A stretch of 64,000 nt of DNA from JAKALD01 sp963817785 (GTDB taxonomy: Bacteria; Pseudomonadota; Gammaproteobacteria; Burkholderiales; SG8-39): NCBI GenBank assembly GCA_963817785.1, contig CAWFPL010000001.1, positions 62,001 to 126,000 of the forward strand, read 5' to 3'. Shown here piece after piece: positions 50,664-60,400 of the stretch. Within the stretch, counting starts at the first letter, position 1; every line of letters starts with the position of its first letter. The notes beneath the pieces are model-generated. The model searched no databases and was not told the DNA's origin. It saw only the letters and a list, made by a program, of their open reading frames with translations. The position numbers were made by a program, and so were the translations under genes.

Positions 50664-52325
50664 ATGGACGTCACACACCTCAAGACGGACGTCCTGATCA
50701 TCGGCGGCGGACTTGCCGGATGCAACGCCGCGCTGGGTGCCGCCGAACGCGGCGCTTCGGTGGTGGTCGTGGACAAGGGCAAGATCGAGCGCAGCGGCGA
50801 CATCGGCGGCGGCGTCGACCACTTCCTCGCCTTCCTCGAGACGGGTGAGGAATGGGACACCCGGCAGGGGTTCCTCTCGTACGTGGAGCGGGTCGGTCGC
50901 GGCACCAATCACCTTTCGATCCTGGAGCGGCAGTACTGCGACGAGCTGCCGGCCGCGATCGAGCGCATGGCGCGCATCGGCAATCCGCTCACGCGCCCGG
51001 ACGGCAAGTTCTTCCGCACGGCGTCGATGGGCCAACCCGGGCCTTACTGGATCAACTTCAACGGCAAGCTGCTCAAGCCGCGTCTCGGGCAAGCGGTACG
51101 CAAGGCGGGCTGCCGCGTGATGGGGCGCAGCATGATCGTCGACCTGCTCACCGGCGATGGCGAGGTCACGGGCGCGATCGTGTTCAACATGCGCAGCGGC
51201 GCCTGCCACGCGGTTCACGCGCGGGCGACCGTCATCGCGACCGGCAACACGAATCGGCTGTACGAGAATCCCCGCCTCAACGCGTTCAATACCTGGCTGT
51301 GTCCGTTCAACACCGGGGACGGTCAGGTGCTCGCCCTGAACGCCGGCGCGACCCTAACCAACATGGAGTTCATGCGCATGACCCTCATGCCCAAGGGGTT
51401 CTCGGCGCCGGGCTTCAACGCGCTCACCGGCATGGGCGGGCGCTTCATGAACAGTGTGGGCGATTACTACATGGAAGCCGCGCATCCTCTGGGCAACCGG
51501 GCGCCGCGCTACGACATCGTTTTCCATACGCTCAAGGAGATCCGCGAAGGGCGCGGACCGGTGTACGTCGACTGCCGGCACCTGAGCGACGCGGACCACG
51601 AGCATCTGATCGCGACCCTGGGCTACGACAAGGACACGCTGCCCGACTACATCCGCCAGCGCGGGGAGGACCTGCGCAAGGCGCCAATCGAAGTGACCGT
51701 ATCGGAAGGCATGCAGGCGGGTCCCACGGAGGTCACCGGCAGCGGGATCAAGATCGACGCCGACAACGCCTCCACGGTGCCGGGCTTGTTCGCGGCGGGC
51801 GACGCCGCCGACCACAACCGCTGCGTGCACGGCGCGGTGACCGGCGGCTATCGCGCCGGCAAGTCCGCCGCCGCGTATTCCCTCGCCGGAGGCGCGCTGG
51901 ATCCCGGCTCCGCCGCGGTCAGCAAGGAAAAGATCGAGCGCTTCGTCGCGCCGCTCGAGCGGGCCCACGGTTACCCATACGCCCAGATCGAGGCCGCCGT
52001 GCGCAAGATCATGGCCGAGCACGTGGGGCCCACGCGCAGCCGGCTGGGACTGGAGGCCGGACTGGCGAAGCTGGCGCGGCTCGAGGCGAGCCTGGAGGAC
52101 ATCAAGGTCGGCGATCTGCACGAGCTGATGCGCTGCCATGAAACGCGCTCGATCCTCGCGGTGGGCAAGGTCATGGCGAGCGCCGCCCTGTACCGCACGG
52201 AAAGCCGCAACAAGCCTTATCACCACCGCATCGACTATCCCGAGACCGACGACGCCCACTGGCACGGGCTGGTCACGGTGCGCCGGGGCCGGGGCGGCCT
52301 GGAATGCGCCTTCGAGCGCACGTAG
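50664..52325 (+). CDS. AprA-like FAD flavoprotein, first copy
   Basis: A 553-residue flavoprotein of the fumarate reductase/AprA superfamily. FAD-binding motifs are DVLIIGGGLAGCNAALGAAE and, near the end, GLFAAGDAADHNRCVHGAVT. The active-site region (MGQPGPYWINFNGKLLKPRL, then MPKGFSAPGFNALTGMGG) is nearly identical to that of the second copy at 53903. It is followed by a two-cluster ferredoxin, mirroring AprBA of sulfur metabolism. Sulfate-reduction or sulfur-oxidation partners (sat, qmo) are absent, so a different substrate is likely. GCGGAGG precedes the ATG. Confidence 0.8.
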   Translation: MDVTHLKTDVLIIGGGLAGCNAALGAAERGASVVVVDKGKIERSGDIGGGVDHFLAFLETGEEWDTRQGFLSYVERVGRGTNHLSILERQYCDELPAAIERMARIGNPLTRPDGKFFRTASMGQPGPYWINFNGKLLKPRLGQAVRKAGCRVMGRSMIVDLLTGDGEVTGAIVFNMRSGACHAVHARATVIATGNTNRLYENPRLNAFNTWLCPFNTGDGQVLALNAGATLTNMEFMRMTLMPKGFSAPGFNALTGMGGRFMNSVGDYYMEAAHPLGNRAPRYDIVFHTLKEIREGRGPVYVDCRHLSDADHEHLIATLGYDKDTLPDYIRQRGEDLRKAPIEVTVSEGMQAGPTEVTGSGIKIDADNASTVPGLFAAGDAADHNRCVHGAVTGGYRAGKSAAAYSLAGGALDPGSAAVSKEKIERFVAPLERAHGYPYAQIEAAVRKIMAEHVGPTRSRLGLEAGLAKLARLEASLEDIKVGDLHELMRCHETRSILAVGKVMASAALYRTESRNKPYHHRIDYPETDDAHWHGLVTVRRGRGGLECAFERT

Positions 52326-52334
52326 GAGAACCCC

Positions 52335-52556
52335 GTGCCGATGGTGTTCGACTACGAAAAGTGCGACGGCTGCGGCGTGTGCGCCCGGGTGTGCCCGGGC
52401 GACGTGATCGACATGCGCAAGCCCGCGGCGGGAGCGGGCAGGCTGCGGCCCTTCAATCGCTACGGCGACGAGTGTTGGCACTGCGGAGCCTGCCGCCAGG
52501 ACTGCAAGCCGCAGGCCATTCGCGTCGAGTTCCCGCCGGAGATGCTGTGCATCTGA
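52335..52556 (+). CDS. AprB-like 2[4Fe-4S] ferredoxin, first copy
   Basis: A 73-residue ferredoxin with C10-x2-C13-x2-C16-x3-C20 and C47-x2-C50-x2-C53-x3-C57. DECWHCGACRQDC is the AprB-type second motif. GTG 52335 follows GGAG at normal distance. It probably shuttles electrons out of the preceding flavoprotein. It is too short to contain the AprB tail that wraps AprA, so binding would differ. Confidence 0.82.
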   Translation: MPMVFDYEKCDGCGVCARVCPGDVIDMRKPAAGAGRLRPFNRYGDECWHCGACRQDCKPQAIRVEFPPEMLCI

Positions 52557-52640
52557 GGCGCTCCGGCGCCCCGGGTGTCGGCCGTCGACAGCCCGGCACG
52601 GTTTGAAGCGCGCATGACGCGCGCACAGGAGGAGGAAGTC

Positions 52641-53876
52641 ATGGAGAAACCGCGGTCGTCGCGTTACGAGTACGGCATCCTGGTGCTGCTGGTCCTGTTC
52701 TGGGGCACGGTCGGCCTGAACCGGGTCGGGATCGGGTTCATCTTTCCGAAGATCGTGCCCGAGTTCCACATGGCGCTGTGGCAGGCCGGGCTGCTGATCT
52801 CCGGCACGTCGGTCACCTGGGCGCTCTCGAGCTGGATCGGCGGCTGGCTCTCGGACCGCTACGGCCGGCGCAAGGTGCTGCTGCCGGCGGTGGCCTTCAC
52901 CTGCGTGATGACCGCCGCGATGGGCGCGGCGTGGAACTTCCTGTCGATGTTCGTCGTGCGCGACCTGCTCGGCATCGGCGACGGCGTGGGCTGGTCGGTG
53001 GGCCAGGCCACGATCAACGAGGAGTCGGCGCCCGAGCGGCGCGGCTTCAACCAGGCCATTTTCGCCGCCGGCTACACGCTGATCGGCGCGGGGCTGGGCG
53101 CGCTCATCATCACCTCGATCACCGTGCACCTGGGCTGGCGCTGGGCGTTCCCCATCGTCGGCGCGGCGAGCCTGCTGGTGCTGATCGCGCTGTTCTTCGT
53201 CATGCGCGAGCCGCCGGCGCACACCGAGCGCCACCCGATCGAGTGGCGCGCCGGTGCGCGGCTGCTGCGCGATCCGTCGGTGCTGGCGGTCACCATCGCC
53301 GGCTGCGCGGTGCTGACCTGGCTGCAGCTGACGATCGGCTTCAACGTCCTGTTCCTGACCAAGATGCGCCACTTCAGCCTGATGCAGGCGGGCGGCATCG
53401 CCTCGGTATGGGGATTCTCCGGCGTCGTCGGCCAGCTCGTATTGCCGCTGGTGTCCGATTTCTGGGGCCGCAAGCGCACGGTGGTTCTCGGCGCGCTCGC
53501 CTGCGCCGCGGCGCTGGTCTTTTACCTGGAAGGCGACTTCGGCATCGCCGACATGCGGCTGTTGCTCGGCGCGAGCGGCTTCTTCGGCTGGGGCCTGCTG
53601 CCGATCGTGCTGGCGACGACAGTGAGCGAGCTGGTGTCCGACGAGCTGCGCGGCGCCGCGCTCGGCATGACCAACTGCCTGGCGGTGATCGTGGGCACCA
53701 CCATCATGCCCGTGCTGGGCGGAGCGATCGCCGACCACTTCACGCTGAGCGCCGCCTTGTGGCTCTGCGTGGGCAGCGAGATCGTGGTGGCTGCGGCGAT
53801 GCTTGCGGTCAGGGAGACCGCGCCGCGGATGGTCGCGCGCGCGGCCCAGATGAGCCCCAGCGCCCGCGCGGGCTGA
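52641..53876 (+). CDS. MFS transporter, organic-acid type
   Basis: A 411-residue major facilitator with 12 helices. GGWLSDRYGRRKVLLPAVAF is the loop 2-3 motif, and SDFWGRKRTVVLGALACAAA the matching loop in the second half. It resembles aromatic acid or carboxylate:proton symporters. It lies between the two flavoprotein/ferredoxin pairs and may import their substrate. ATG 52641 has AGGAGGAAG upstream. Confidence 0.78.
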   Translation: MEKPRSSRYEYGILVLLVLFWGTVGLNRVGIGFIFPKIVPEFHMALWQAGLLISGTSVTWALSSWIGGWLSDRYGRRKVLLPAVAFTCVMTAAMGAAWNFLSMFVVRDLLGIGDGVGWSVGQATINEESAPERRGFNQAIFAAGYTLIGAGLGALIITSITVHLGWRWAFPIVGAASLLVLIALFFVMREPPAHTERHPIEWRAGARLLRDPSVLAVTIAGCAVLTWLQLTIGFNVLFLTKMRHFSLMQAGGIASVWGFSGVVGQLVLPLVSDFWGRKRTVVLGALACAAALVFYLEGDFGIADMRLLLGASGFFGWGLLPIVLATTVSELVSDELRGAALGMTNCLAVIVGTTIMPVLGGAIADHFTLSAALWLCVGSEIVVAAAMLAVRETAPRMVARAAQMSPSARAG

Positions 53877-53902
53877 CGGGGCTTGCGCAACAGAGGACGG
53901 AC

Positions 53903-55588
53903 ATGAACGAGCGCAAGAGCCACGATCTCGAGACCGACGTAGCGGTCGTCGGCGGCGGCACCGCCGGCCTGAATACCGCCATGGCGGCCGCCGCGGCCGG
54001 CTGCCGCGTGCTGATCGTCGACAAGGCGAACATCGTGCACAGCGGGGCGATCGCCGGCGGCATCGACCACTTCCTCGCTTTCCTCGACACGGGAGCGCCT
54101 TGGGATACGCGCGAGGCCTATCTGGAGTATGTCGCGAGGGTCGCCAAGGGTGCCGTGGACCTCGAAGTCCACGATGCGGTCTATTGCGACGAGCTCCCCG
54201 CGGCGCTCGCGCGCATCGAGAAGATCGGCGTGTCCCTGAGGCAGCCCGACGGCAAGATCTTTCGCACCGCCTCGATGGGCCAGCCCGGGCCGTACTGGAT
54301 CAATTTCGACGGCAAGAAGCTCAAGCCGAAAATGGCGATCGAGGTGCGCCGCCGCAAGTGCCAGGTGCTGAACCGGGTACAGGTGACCAACATCTACCTG
54401 CACGACGGCGGGCTCGCGGGATTCACAGGCTTCGACGTGCGCAGCGGCGATTTCTACCGCATCCGCGCCAAGGCGATGGTCATCGCCACGGGCAACACCA
54501 ACCGCATGTTTCAGGCCCAGACCGGCAACCCGTTCAACCTCTGGTACTGCCCGGCCAATACCGGGGACCTGCACCGCGCCGCCTTCGACGCCGGCGTCGC
54601 GCTCGCCAACGTCGAGTACGTGCGCATGACGATCGTGCCCAAGGGCTTCAGCGCCCCGGGCTTCAATGCCTTTTTCGGCATGGGCGCGCAGCTCGTCAAC
54701 TCGCTGCGCGAGCCGTTCATGGACAAGTACCACGCGATGGGCAACAAGGCCCCGCGCAACTACATGGTCTGGGGCGCATTGCAGGAGCTCAAGGACGGTC
54801 GCGGACCGATCTACATGGACTGTCGACACCTGACTCCGAAGGAGCTCGAGCACCTGTTCTTCACGCTCGGCGTGGACAAGGACACGTTGCCCGAGTTCCT
54901 GCTGGCCAAGGGCTATGCCAAGGAAGGCGCGATGATCGAAATGACGGTTTCGGAGCCGATGCAGGCGCGGCCCTCCGAGCTGTGCGGCAGCGGCATCCGC
55001 ATCGACCGCAACTGCGCTTCCAACGTCCCCGGGATCTACGCCGCCGGCGATGCCTCCGACCAGATGGGGTGCCTGCACATGGCCGTGGCGGGCGGCTTCG
55101 CGGCGGGGCGGCACGCGGCCGAATACGCCCGGCGCTCAGGGCCGCTGCGGCCGCTCGACCCCCGGGCGATGGCCGAAGAGGAGCAGCGGGTGATCGGGCC
55201 GCTCGGTCGCAAGTCGGGGATCAGCTACCGCGAGTTCGAGAACATCGTGCGGGTCATCTGCAGCGACCACTTCGGTCCGGTGAAGACCGAGCTCAGCCTG
55301 ACCAGCGCCCTCGACAAGCTCGACCGGCTCGACAGCGCGCGCGACGAGCTCAGGGCCGACAACATGCACGAGCTGATGCGCGCGCACGAAGCGATGAACA
55401 TCCACCAGGTCGCGAAGATCTCGGCGCGTGCGGCGCTCGCGCGCAAGGAGTCGCGCTTCCCGCCTTATCACTACCGGGCCGATTACCCGCAGACCGACGA
55501 CGAGAACTTCGGCGGCCTGATGGTGATCCAGAAGCGGCCCGGCGGCGAAGTCACGACCCGGCTCGACCGGTTGAAGTACGCCAGCTGA
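53903..55588 (+). CDS. AprA-like FAD flavoprotein, second copy
   Basis: A 561-residue paralogue of the protein at 50664. It keeps DVAVVGGGTAGLNTAMAAAA, MGQPGPYWINFDGKKLKPKM, VPKGFSAPGFNAFFGMGAQL and GIYAAGDASDQMGCLHMAVA. The two copies differ most after residue 160 and near the C-terminus. It is followed by its own ferredoxin. The pair probably forms a related but distinct enzyme, or the two flavoproteins form one heteromeric enzyme. Confidence 0.8.
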   Translation: MNERKSHDLETDVAVVGGGTAGLNTAMAAAAAGCRVLIVDKANIVHSGAIAGGIDHFLAFLDTGAPWDTREAYLEYVARVAKGAVDLEVHDAVYCDELPAALARIEKIGVSLRQPDGKIFRTASMGQPGPYWINFDGKKLKPKMAIEVRRRKCQVLNRVQVTNIYLHDGGLAGFTGFDVRSGDFYRIRAKAMVIATGNTNRMFQAQTGNPFNLWYCPANTGDLHRAAFDAGVALANVEYVRMTIVPKGFSAPGFNAFFGMGAQLVNSLREPFMDKYHAMGNKAPRNYMVWGALQELKDGRGPIYMDCRHLTPKELEHLFFTLGVDKDTLPEFLLAKGYAKEGAMIEMTVSEPMQARPSELCGSGIRIDRNCASNVPGIYAAGDASDQMGCLHMAVAGGFAAGRHAAEYARRSGPLRPLDPRAMAEEEQRVIGPLGRKSGISYREFENIVRVICSDHFGPVKTELSLTSALDKLDRLDSARDELRADNMHELMRAHEAMNIHQVAKISARAALARKESRFPPYHYRADYPQTDDENFGGLMVIQKRPGGEVTTRLDRLKYAS

Positions 55589-55602
55589 CGGCAGGAGGCG
55601 CG

Positions 55603-55803
55603 ATGCCAGCGGTGATCGATCCTGTGAAGTGCAACGGCTGCGAGCTCTGCGACCTGTACTGCCCGGTGGACGTGATCCACATGGAAGGCGAGGTGGCGGT
55701 GGTCCGCTATCCCGACGAGTGCTGGCATTGCGGCGCGTGCCGCCAGGAGTGCGCGCGCGGCGCGGTCAGCATCCGGTTCTCGTATGCCATGCTGGGCATT
55801 TAG
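55603..55803 (+). CDS. AprB-like 2[4Fe-4S] ferredoxin, second copy
   Basis: A 66-residue ferredoxin with C10-x2-C13-x2-C16-x3-C20 and C40-x2-C43-x2-C46-x3-C50; DECWHCGACRQEC matches the first copy. It lacks the short insert between the two motifs found there. CAGGAGG precedes the ATG. Confidence 0.85.
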   Translation: MPAVIDPVKCNGCELCDLYCPVDVIHMEGEVAVVRYPDECWHCGACRQECARGAVSIRFSYAMLGI

Positions 55804-55839
55804 TCGTCTCCATTTTCTGCAGAGGGCAGGGAGAGTCGC

Positions 55840-56157
55840 ATGAACATATTGCCGCTGATCGCCGTAATCGTTCTCGGAGCCATGGCGGGGACCGTCCTGT
55901 TGTCGGTGCCGGCGCTGCTGGGTTGGTACCGCAGGGCGGTCACGCTCGAGGGTCCTTACCCATTCGGCAAGGTCATGCAGCGGCTCGCGATCTCCGCCGA
56001 CGGCGCGGCAGGCCGCGAATACGCGCTGACGGCCGCCGTCAGTCAATGCATCACGTGCGACGCCGCGGCCCGATGTCGCGACTGGCTCGCGTCGGGAGGC
56101 CGTGAAGGCGTGGACGCGTTCTGCCCCAATTCCTCGATCCTGCGGCAATTGACCTGA
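55840..56157 (+). CDS. Small membrane protein with DUF6455-like Cys domain
   Basis: A 105-residue protein with one N-terminal helix (LPLIAVIVLGAMAGTVLLSV) and a soluble part in which CITCDAAARCRDWLASGG and FCPNSS give four conserved cysteines, the DUF6455-like pattern. It could bind an Fe-S cluster or zinc. It is in the same run as the flavoprotein genes; GGGAGAG precedes the ATG. Confidence 0.6.
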   Translation: MNILPLIAVIVLGAMAGTVLLSVPALLGWYRRAVTLEGPYPFGKVMQRLAISADGAAGREYALTAAVSQCITCDAAARCRDWLASGGREGVDAFCPNSSILRQLT

Positions 56158-56254
56158 CAGGCGGATCGAGGGCGGACCCGGCCCGCCCGGGTTGCCTGTG
56201 CCGTCCGCGCGCCGCGCCCCACCAGATGGCTCTACCCGAACAGGAGGCTTGGTC

Positions 56255-57244
56255 ATGACCCCGGTGATTGACGTCCATACCCACATGCTCAACCACGAGT
56301 GGATCAAGCTGCTCGAGAAGCACGGCGGACCGCGCTACACGCTGCGGACGGTTCCGGGCGGCCTGCGCGCGATCCACCTCGACGGCGCGCCCTTCATGAC
56401 GCCGGTGCCGGAGATGTTCGACTGGGACCTGCGCATCAGGAACATGAACAAGGCGGGCATCGACGTGTCGGTGGTGTCGCTCACCTGCCCGAACTGCTAC
56501 TGGGGCGGCGAGAAGGTGAGCCTGAAGGCCGCGCAGACCATGAACGACGAGATGGCGCGCGCGCGCAAGGGCTGGCCCGATCGCATCCAGTACTTCTGCT
56601 CGCTGCCCTGGCAGCACCCGAAGTCGGCGCTCGCCGAGCTCAAGCGCGCGCTCAGGGCGGGCGCCGCCGGGGTGATGGTGCTCGCCAACATCGCCGGCAA
56701 GCACCTCACCGATCCGGCGTTTGCGCCGGTCTGGCAGGCGATCGACGAGCGCAAGCTGCCGGTGCTGGTCCATCCCACCGCGCCGCCGGGGGTGCGCGAG
56801 ATGGACATGACGCAGTTCCAGCTGACCGCGTCGATCGGCTTCACCTTCGACACCTCGCTCGCGGTGGCGCGCATGATCCACGACGGCTTCTTCGACCGCT
56901 ACCCGCACCTCAAGATCATCGCCGGCCACGGCGGCGGCGCGCTGCCGTTCCTGATCGGCCGGCTCGACCAGTGCTTCGAGCACATTCCCGCGGCCCGGGT
57001 GAAGGTCTCCGAGCGCCCGAGCCTGTATGCGCGCCGCATCTGGGCCGACTCGGTGGTATTCACCGACGACGCCCTGGCGATGGCGGTGCGCGTGTTCGGC
57101 ACCGACCGGGTGCTCTACGGCTCGGACTACCCGCACACGATCGGCGACCCGATCGGCTGCCTGGCGCGCGTCGACCGGCTGCCCGACGGGGTGCGCGAGC
57201 GCGTACGCGGCGCGAACGCCGAGCGCATCTTCGACTTCCGCTAG
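56255..57244 (+). CDS. ACMSD-type amidohydrolase/decarboxylase
   Basis: A 329-residue TIM-barrel metal-dependent hydrolase of the amidohydrolase-2 family. It has the HxH motif (IDVHTHML), H in VLVHPTAPPG, H in IIAGHGGG and the catalytic D in YGSDYPHTIG. Members decarboxylate aromatic or muconate acids (ACMSD, gamma-resorcylate decarboxylase) or hydrolyse ring products. It follows the flavoprotein run and may act on the same substrate. AGGAGG precedes ATG 56255. Confidence 0.8.
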   Translation: MTPVIDVHTHMLNHEWIKLLEKHGGPRYTLRTVPGGLRAIHLDGAPFMTPVPEMFDWDLRIRNMNKAGIDVSVVSLTCPNCYWGGEKVSLKAAQTMNDEMARARKGWPDRIQYFCSLPWQHPKSALAELKRALRAGAAGVMVLANIAGKHLTDPAFAPVWQAIDERKLPVLVHPTAPPGVREMDMTQFQLTASIGFTFDTSLAVARMIHDGFFDRYPHLKIIAGHGGGALPFLIGRLDQCFEHIPAARVKVSERPSLYARRIWADSVVFTDDALAMAVRVFGTDRVLYGSDYPHTIGDPIGCLARVDRLPDGVRERVRGANAERIFDFR

Positions 57245-57313
57245 GGCGGCACGTCCTTACGCCCGCGGCGCGCCGTCGTAAGATGACACCGGGCGCGCCG
57301 CGGCGGCCGCAAG

Positions 57314-57335
57314 TTGACGTTAACGTAAACGTCAA
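57314..57335. promoter_or_regulatory. LiuR-like (MerR-family) operator upstream of icmF
   Basis: A 22-base near-palindrome: left half TTGACGTTAAC, right half GTAAACGTCAA. It resembles the operators of LiuR-type MerR regulators of branched-chain amino acid breakdown, as I recall them. It lies 67 bases before the icmF ATG. No MerR gene is in the window. Confidence 0.6.
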
Positions 57336-57402
57336 TTAGCCTCTGCGCTGGCTGGATGCGGGCGGTCCCTGCGCGCCGGCCGCGCGCCCGCCGGAGGCAC
57401 CG

Positions 57403-60400
57403 ATGACCGACCTGTCCGATACCCAGAAGCTGGCCTACAAGGCCAGGCACAAGATCCGCTTCGTCACCGCCGCGAGCCTGTTCGACGGGCACGACGCGTC
57501 GATCAACATCATGCGCCGCATCCTGCAGGCTTCCGGCGCCGAGGTGATCCATCTGGGCCACAACCGCTCGGTCGACGAGGTGGTGACCGCGGCGCTCGAG
57601 GAGGACGCGCAGGGCATCGCGGTGTCCTCCTACCAGGGCGGCCACATCGAGTATTTCAAGTACATGATCGACCTGCTGAAGGAGCGCGGCGCCGAGCACA
57701 TCCGCGTGTTCGGCGGCGGCGGCGGGGTGATCGTGCCCGACGAGATCAAGGCCCTGCAGGACTACGGCATGGCGCGCGTCTACTCGCCCGAGGACGGGCA
57801 GAGGATGGGCCTGCAGGGCATGATCAACGACATGCTGGCGCGCTGCGACTTCGACCCGGCGCAGTACGCGCCGCGCGACCTCGAGGCGCTCGGGCGCGGC
57901 GACCGGCGCGCGCTCGCCCAGCTGATCACCGCGCTCGAGCTCGGCGCGGCCGACGCGCAGCTCAAACAAGCGATCCACGCCGCGGCCGCGGCGCATCGCG
58001 CGCCCGTGCTCGGCATCACCGGCACCGGCGGCGCCGGCAAGAGCTCGCTCACCGACGAGCTGGTGCGCCGCTTCCGGCTCGACCAGGACGACCGGCTCAG
58101 AATCGCGATCCTGGCGGTCGACCCGTCGCGCAGGAAGAGCGGCGGCGCGCTGCTCGGCGACCGCATCCGCATGAACGCGATCCACGGCCCGAACGTGTTC
58201 ATGCGCTCGCTCGCCACGCGCGCCTCGGGCGCGGAGATCGCCGCCTGCCTGCCGGAGGCGATCGCGTGCTGCCGCGCCGCGGGCTACGACCTGGTGATCG
58301 TCGAGACCTCCGGCATCGGCCAGGGCGACGCCGCGATCGTGCCGCACGTCGACGCCACGCTGTACGTCATGACGCCGGAGTACGGCGCCGCCAGCCAGCT
58401 GGAGAAGATCGACATGCTCGACTTCGCCGACTTCGTGGCGATCAACAAGTTCGACCGCAAGGGGGCGGAGGACGCGCTGCGCGACGTCAGGAAGCAGGTG
58501 CAGCGCAACCGCGAGGCGTTCCAGGCCGTGCCGGAGGACATGCCGGTGTACGGCACCATCGCGGCGCGCTTCAACGACGACGGGGTCACGGCGCTTTACC
58601 AGGCGATCGTTGCGAAGCTCGCCGCAAAGGGCCTCGCGCTCGAGGCGGGTGCGCTACCGAAGGTCCAGGCGAAGGTCTCGTCGAGCGTGCACGTTGTGAT
58701 ACCTCCCCAGCGCCAGCGCTACCTGGCGGAGATCGCCGAATGCGTGCGCGGCTACCACCGGCACAGCGCCGGGCAGGCGCGGCTCGCTCGCGAGCGCCAG
58801 CAGCTGATCGCGGCGAAGGCGATGCTGCTCAAGGCGGGCAGGGAGGCGCGCGACCTCGATCCGCTGATCGACGAGAAGAATTCGGCGCTCGACGCGCGCG
58901 AGAAGAAGCTGATCGAGATGTGGCCCGACACGGTGAAGGCGTACGCGGGCGACGAATACGTGGTGAAGATCCGCGACCGCGAGATCCGCACCGCGCTCAC
59001 CCACGCCTCGCTCTCGGGCACCCGGGTGCCGAAGGTGGCGCTGCCGAGGTTCGAGGACCACGGCGAGATCCTGCGCTGGCAGCTGCGCGAGAACGTGCCG
59101 GGATCGTTTCCCTTCACCGCGGGGGTGTTCGCTTTCAGGCGCGAGAACGAGGACCCGACGCGCATGTTCGCCGGCGAAGGCGACGCGTTGCGCACCAACA
59201 AGCGCTTCCACCTGCTGTCGCGGGACATGCCCGCCAAGCGCCTGTCGACCGCCTTCGACTCGGTGACGCTGTACGGCTTCGAGCCCGACGAGCGCCCCGA
59301 CATCTACGGCAAGGTGGGCAATTCGGGGGTGTCGATCGCCACGCTCGAGGACATGAAGGTGCTGTACTCGGGCTTCGACCTGTGCGCCCCGAACACCTCG
59401 GTGTCGATGACCATCAACGGCCCGGCGCCGACCCTCCTGGCGATGTTCTTCAACACCGCGATCGACCAGCAGATCGAGAAGTTCGAGAAGGAAAACGGCC
59501 GCCAGCCGACCGAGGACGAGGCGGCGAAGATCCGCGCATGGACGCTCGCCACGGCGCGCGGCACGGTGCAGGCCGACATCCTGAAGGAGGACCAGGGGCA
59601 GAACACCTGCATCTTCTCGACCGAGTTCTCGCTCAAGGTGATGGGCGACATCCAGGAGTACTTCATCCACAACCAGGTGAGGAACTTCTACTCGGTGTCG
59701 ATCTCCGGCTACCACATCGCCGAGGCGGGGGCCAACCCGATCAGCCAGCTCGCCTTCACGCTCGCCAACGGCTTCACCTTCGTCGAGGCCTACCTCGCGC
59801 GCGGCATGCGCATCGACGACTTCGCGCCCAACCTGAGCTTCTTCTTCAGCTACGGCATGGACCCGGAGTACGCGGTGCTCGGGCGCGTGGCGCGCCGCAT
59901 CTGGGCAGTGGCGATGCGCGAGCGCTACGGCGCGAACGAGCGCAGCCAGAAGCTCAAGTACCACTCCCAGACCTCGGGGCGCTCGCTGCACGCGCAGGAG
60001 ATCGCGTTCAACGACATCCGCACCACGCTGCAGGCGCTGATCGCGACCTACGACAACACCAACTCGCTGCACACCAACGCCTACGACGAGGCGATCACCA
60101 CGCCGACCGAGGAGTCGGTGCGCCGCGCCATGGCGATCCAGCTGATCCTCAACAAGGAGTGGGGCCTGGCGAAGAACGAGAACCCGAACCAGGGCAGCTT
60201 CGTGATCGAGGAGCTCACCGACCTGGTGGAACAGGCGGTGCTCAAGGAGTTCGAGGCGATCGCGGCCCGCGGCGGGGTGCTGGGGGCGATGGAGACGGGC
60301 TACCAGCGCAGCAAGATCCAGGAGGAGTCGCTGTACTACGAGCAGCGCAAGCACGACGGCTCGTACCCGATCGTCGGCGTCAACACCTTCCGCAACCCGC

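Noticed and set aside
47882..55803. A sulfate-reduction or sulfur-oxidation (Apr/Dsr) locus
   Set aside because: The flavoproteins and ferredoxins resemble AprBA, but sat, qmo, dsrAB and dsrC are absent, and the genes sit with a carboxylate-type MFS, a GntR and an amidohydrolase.
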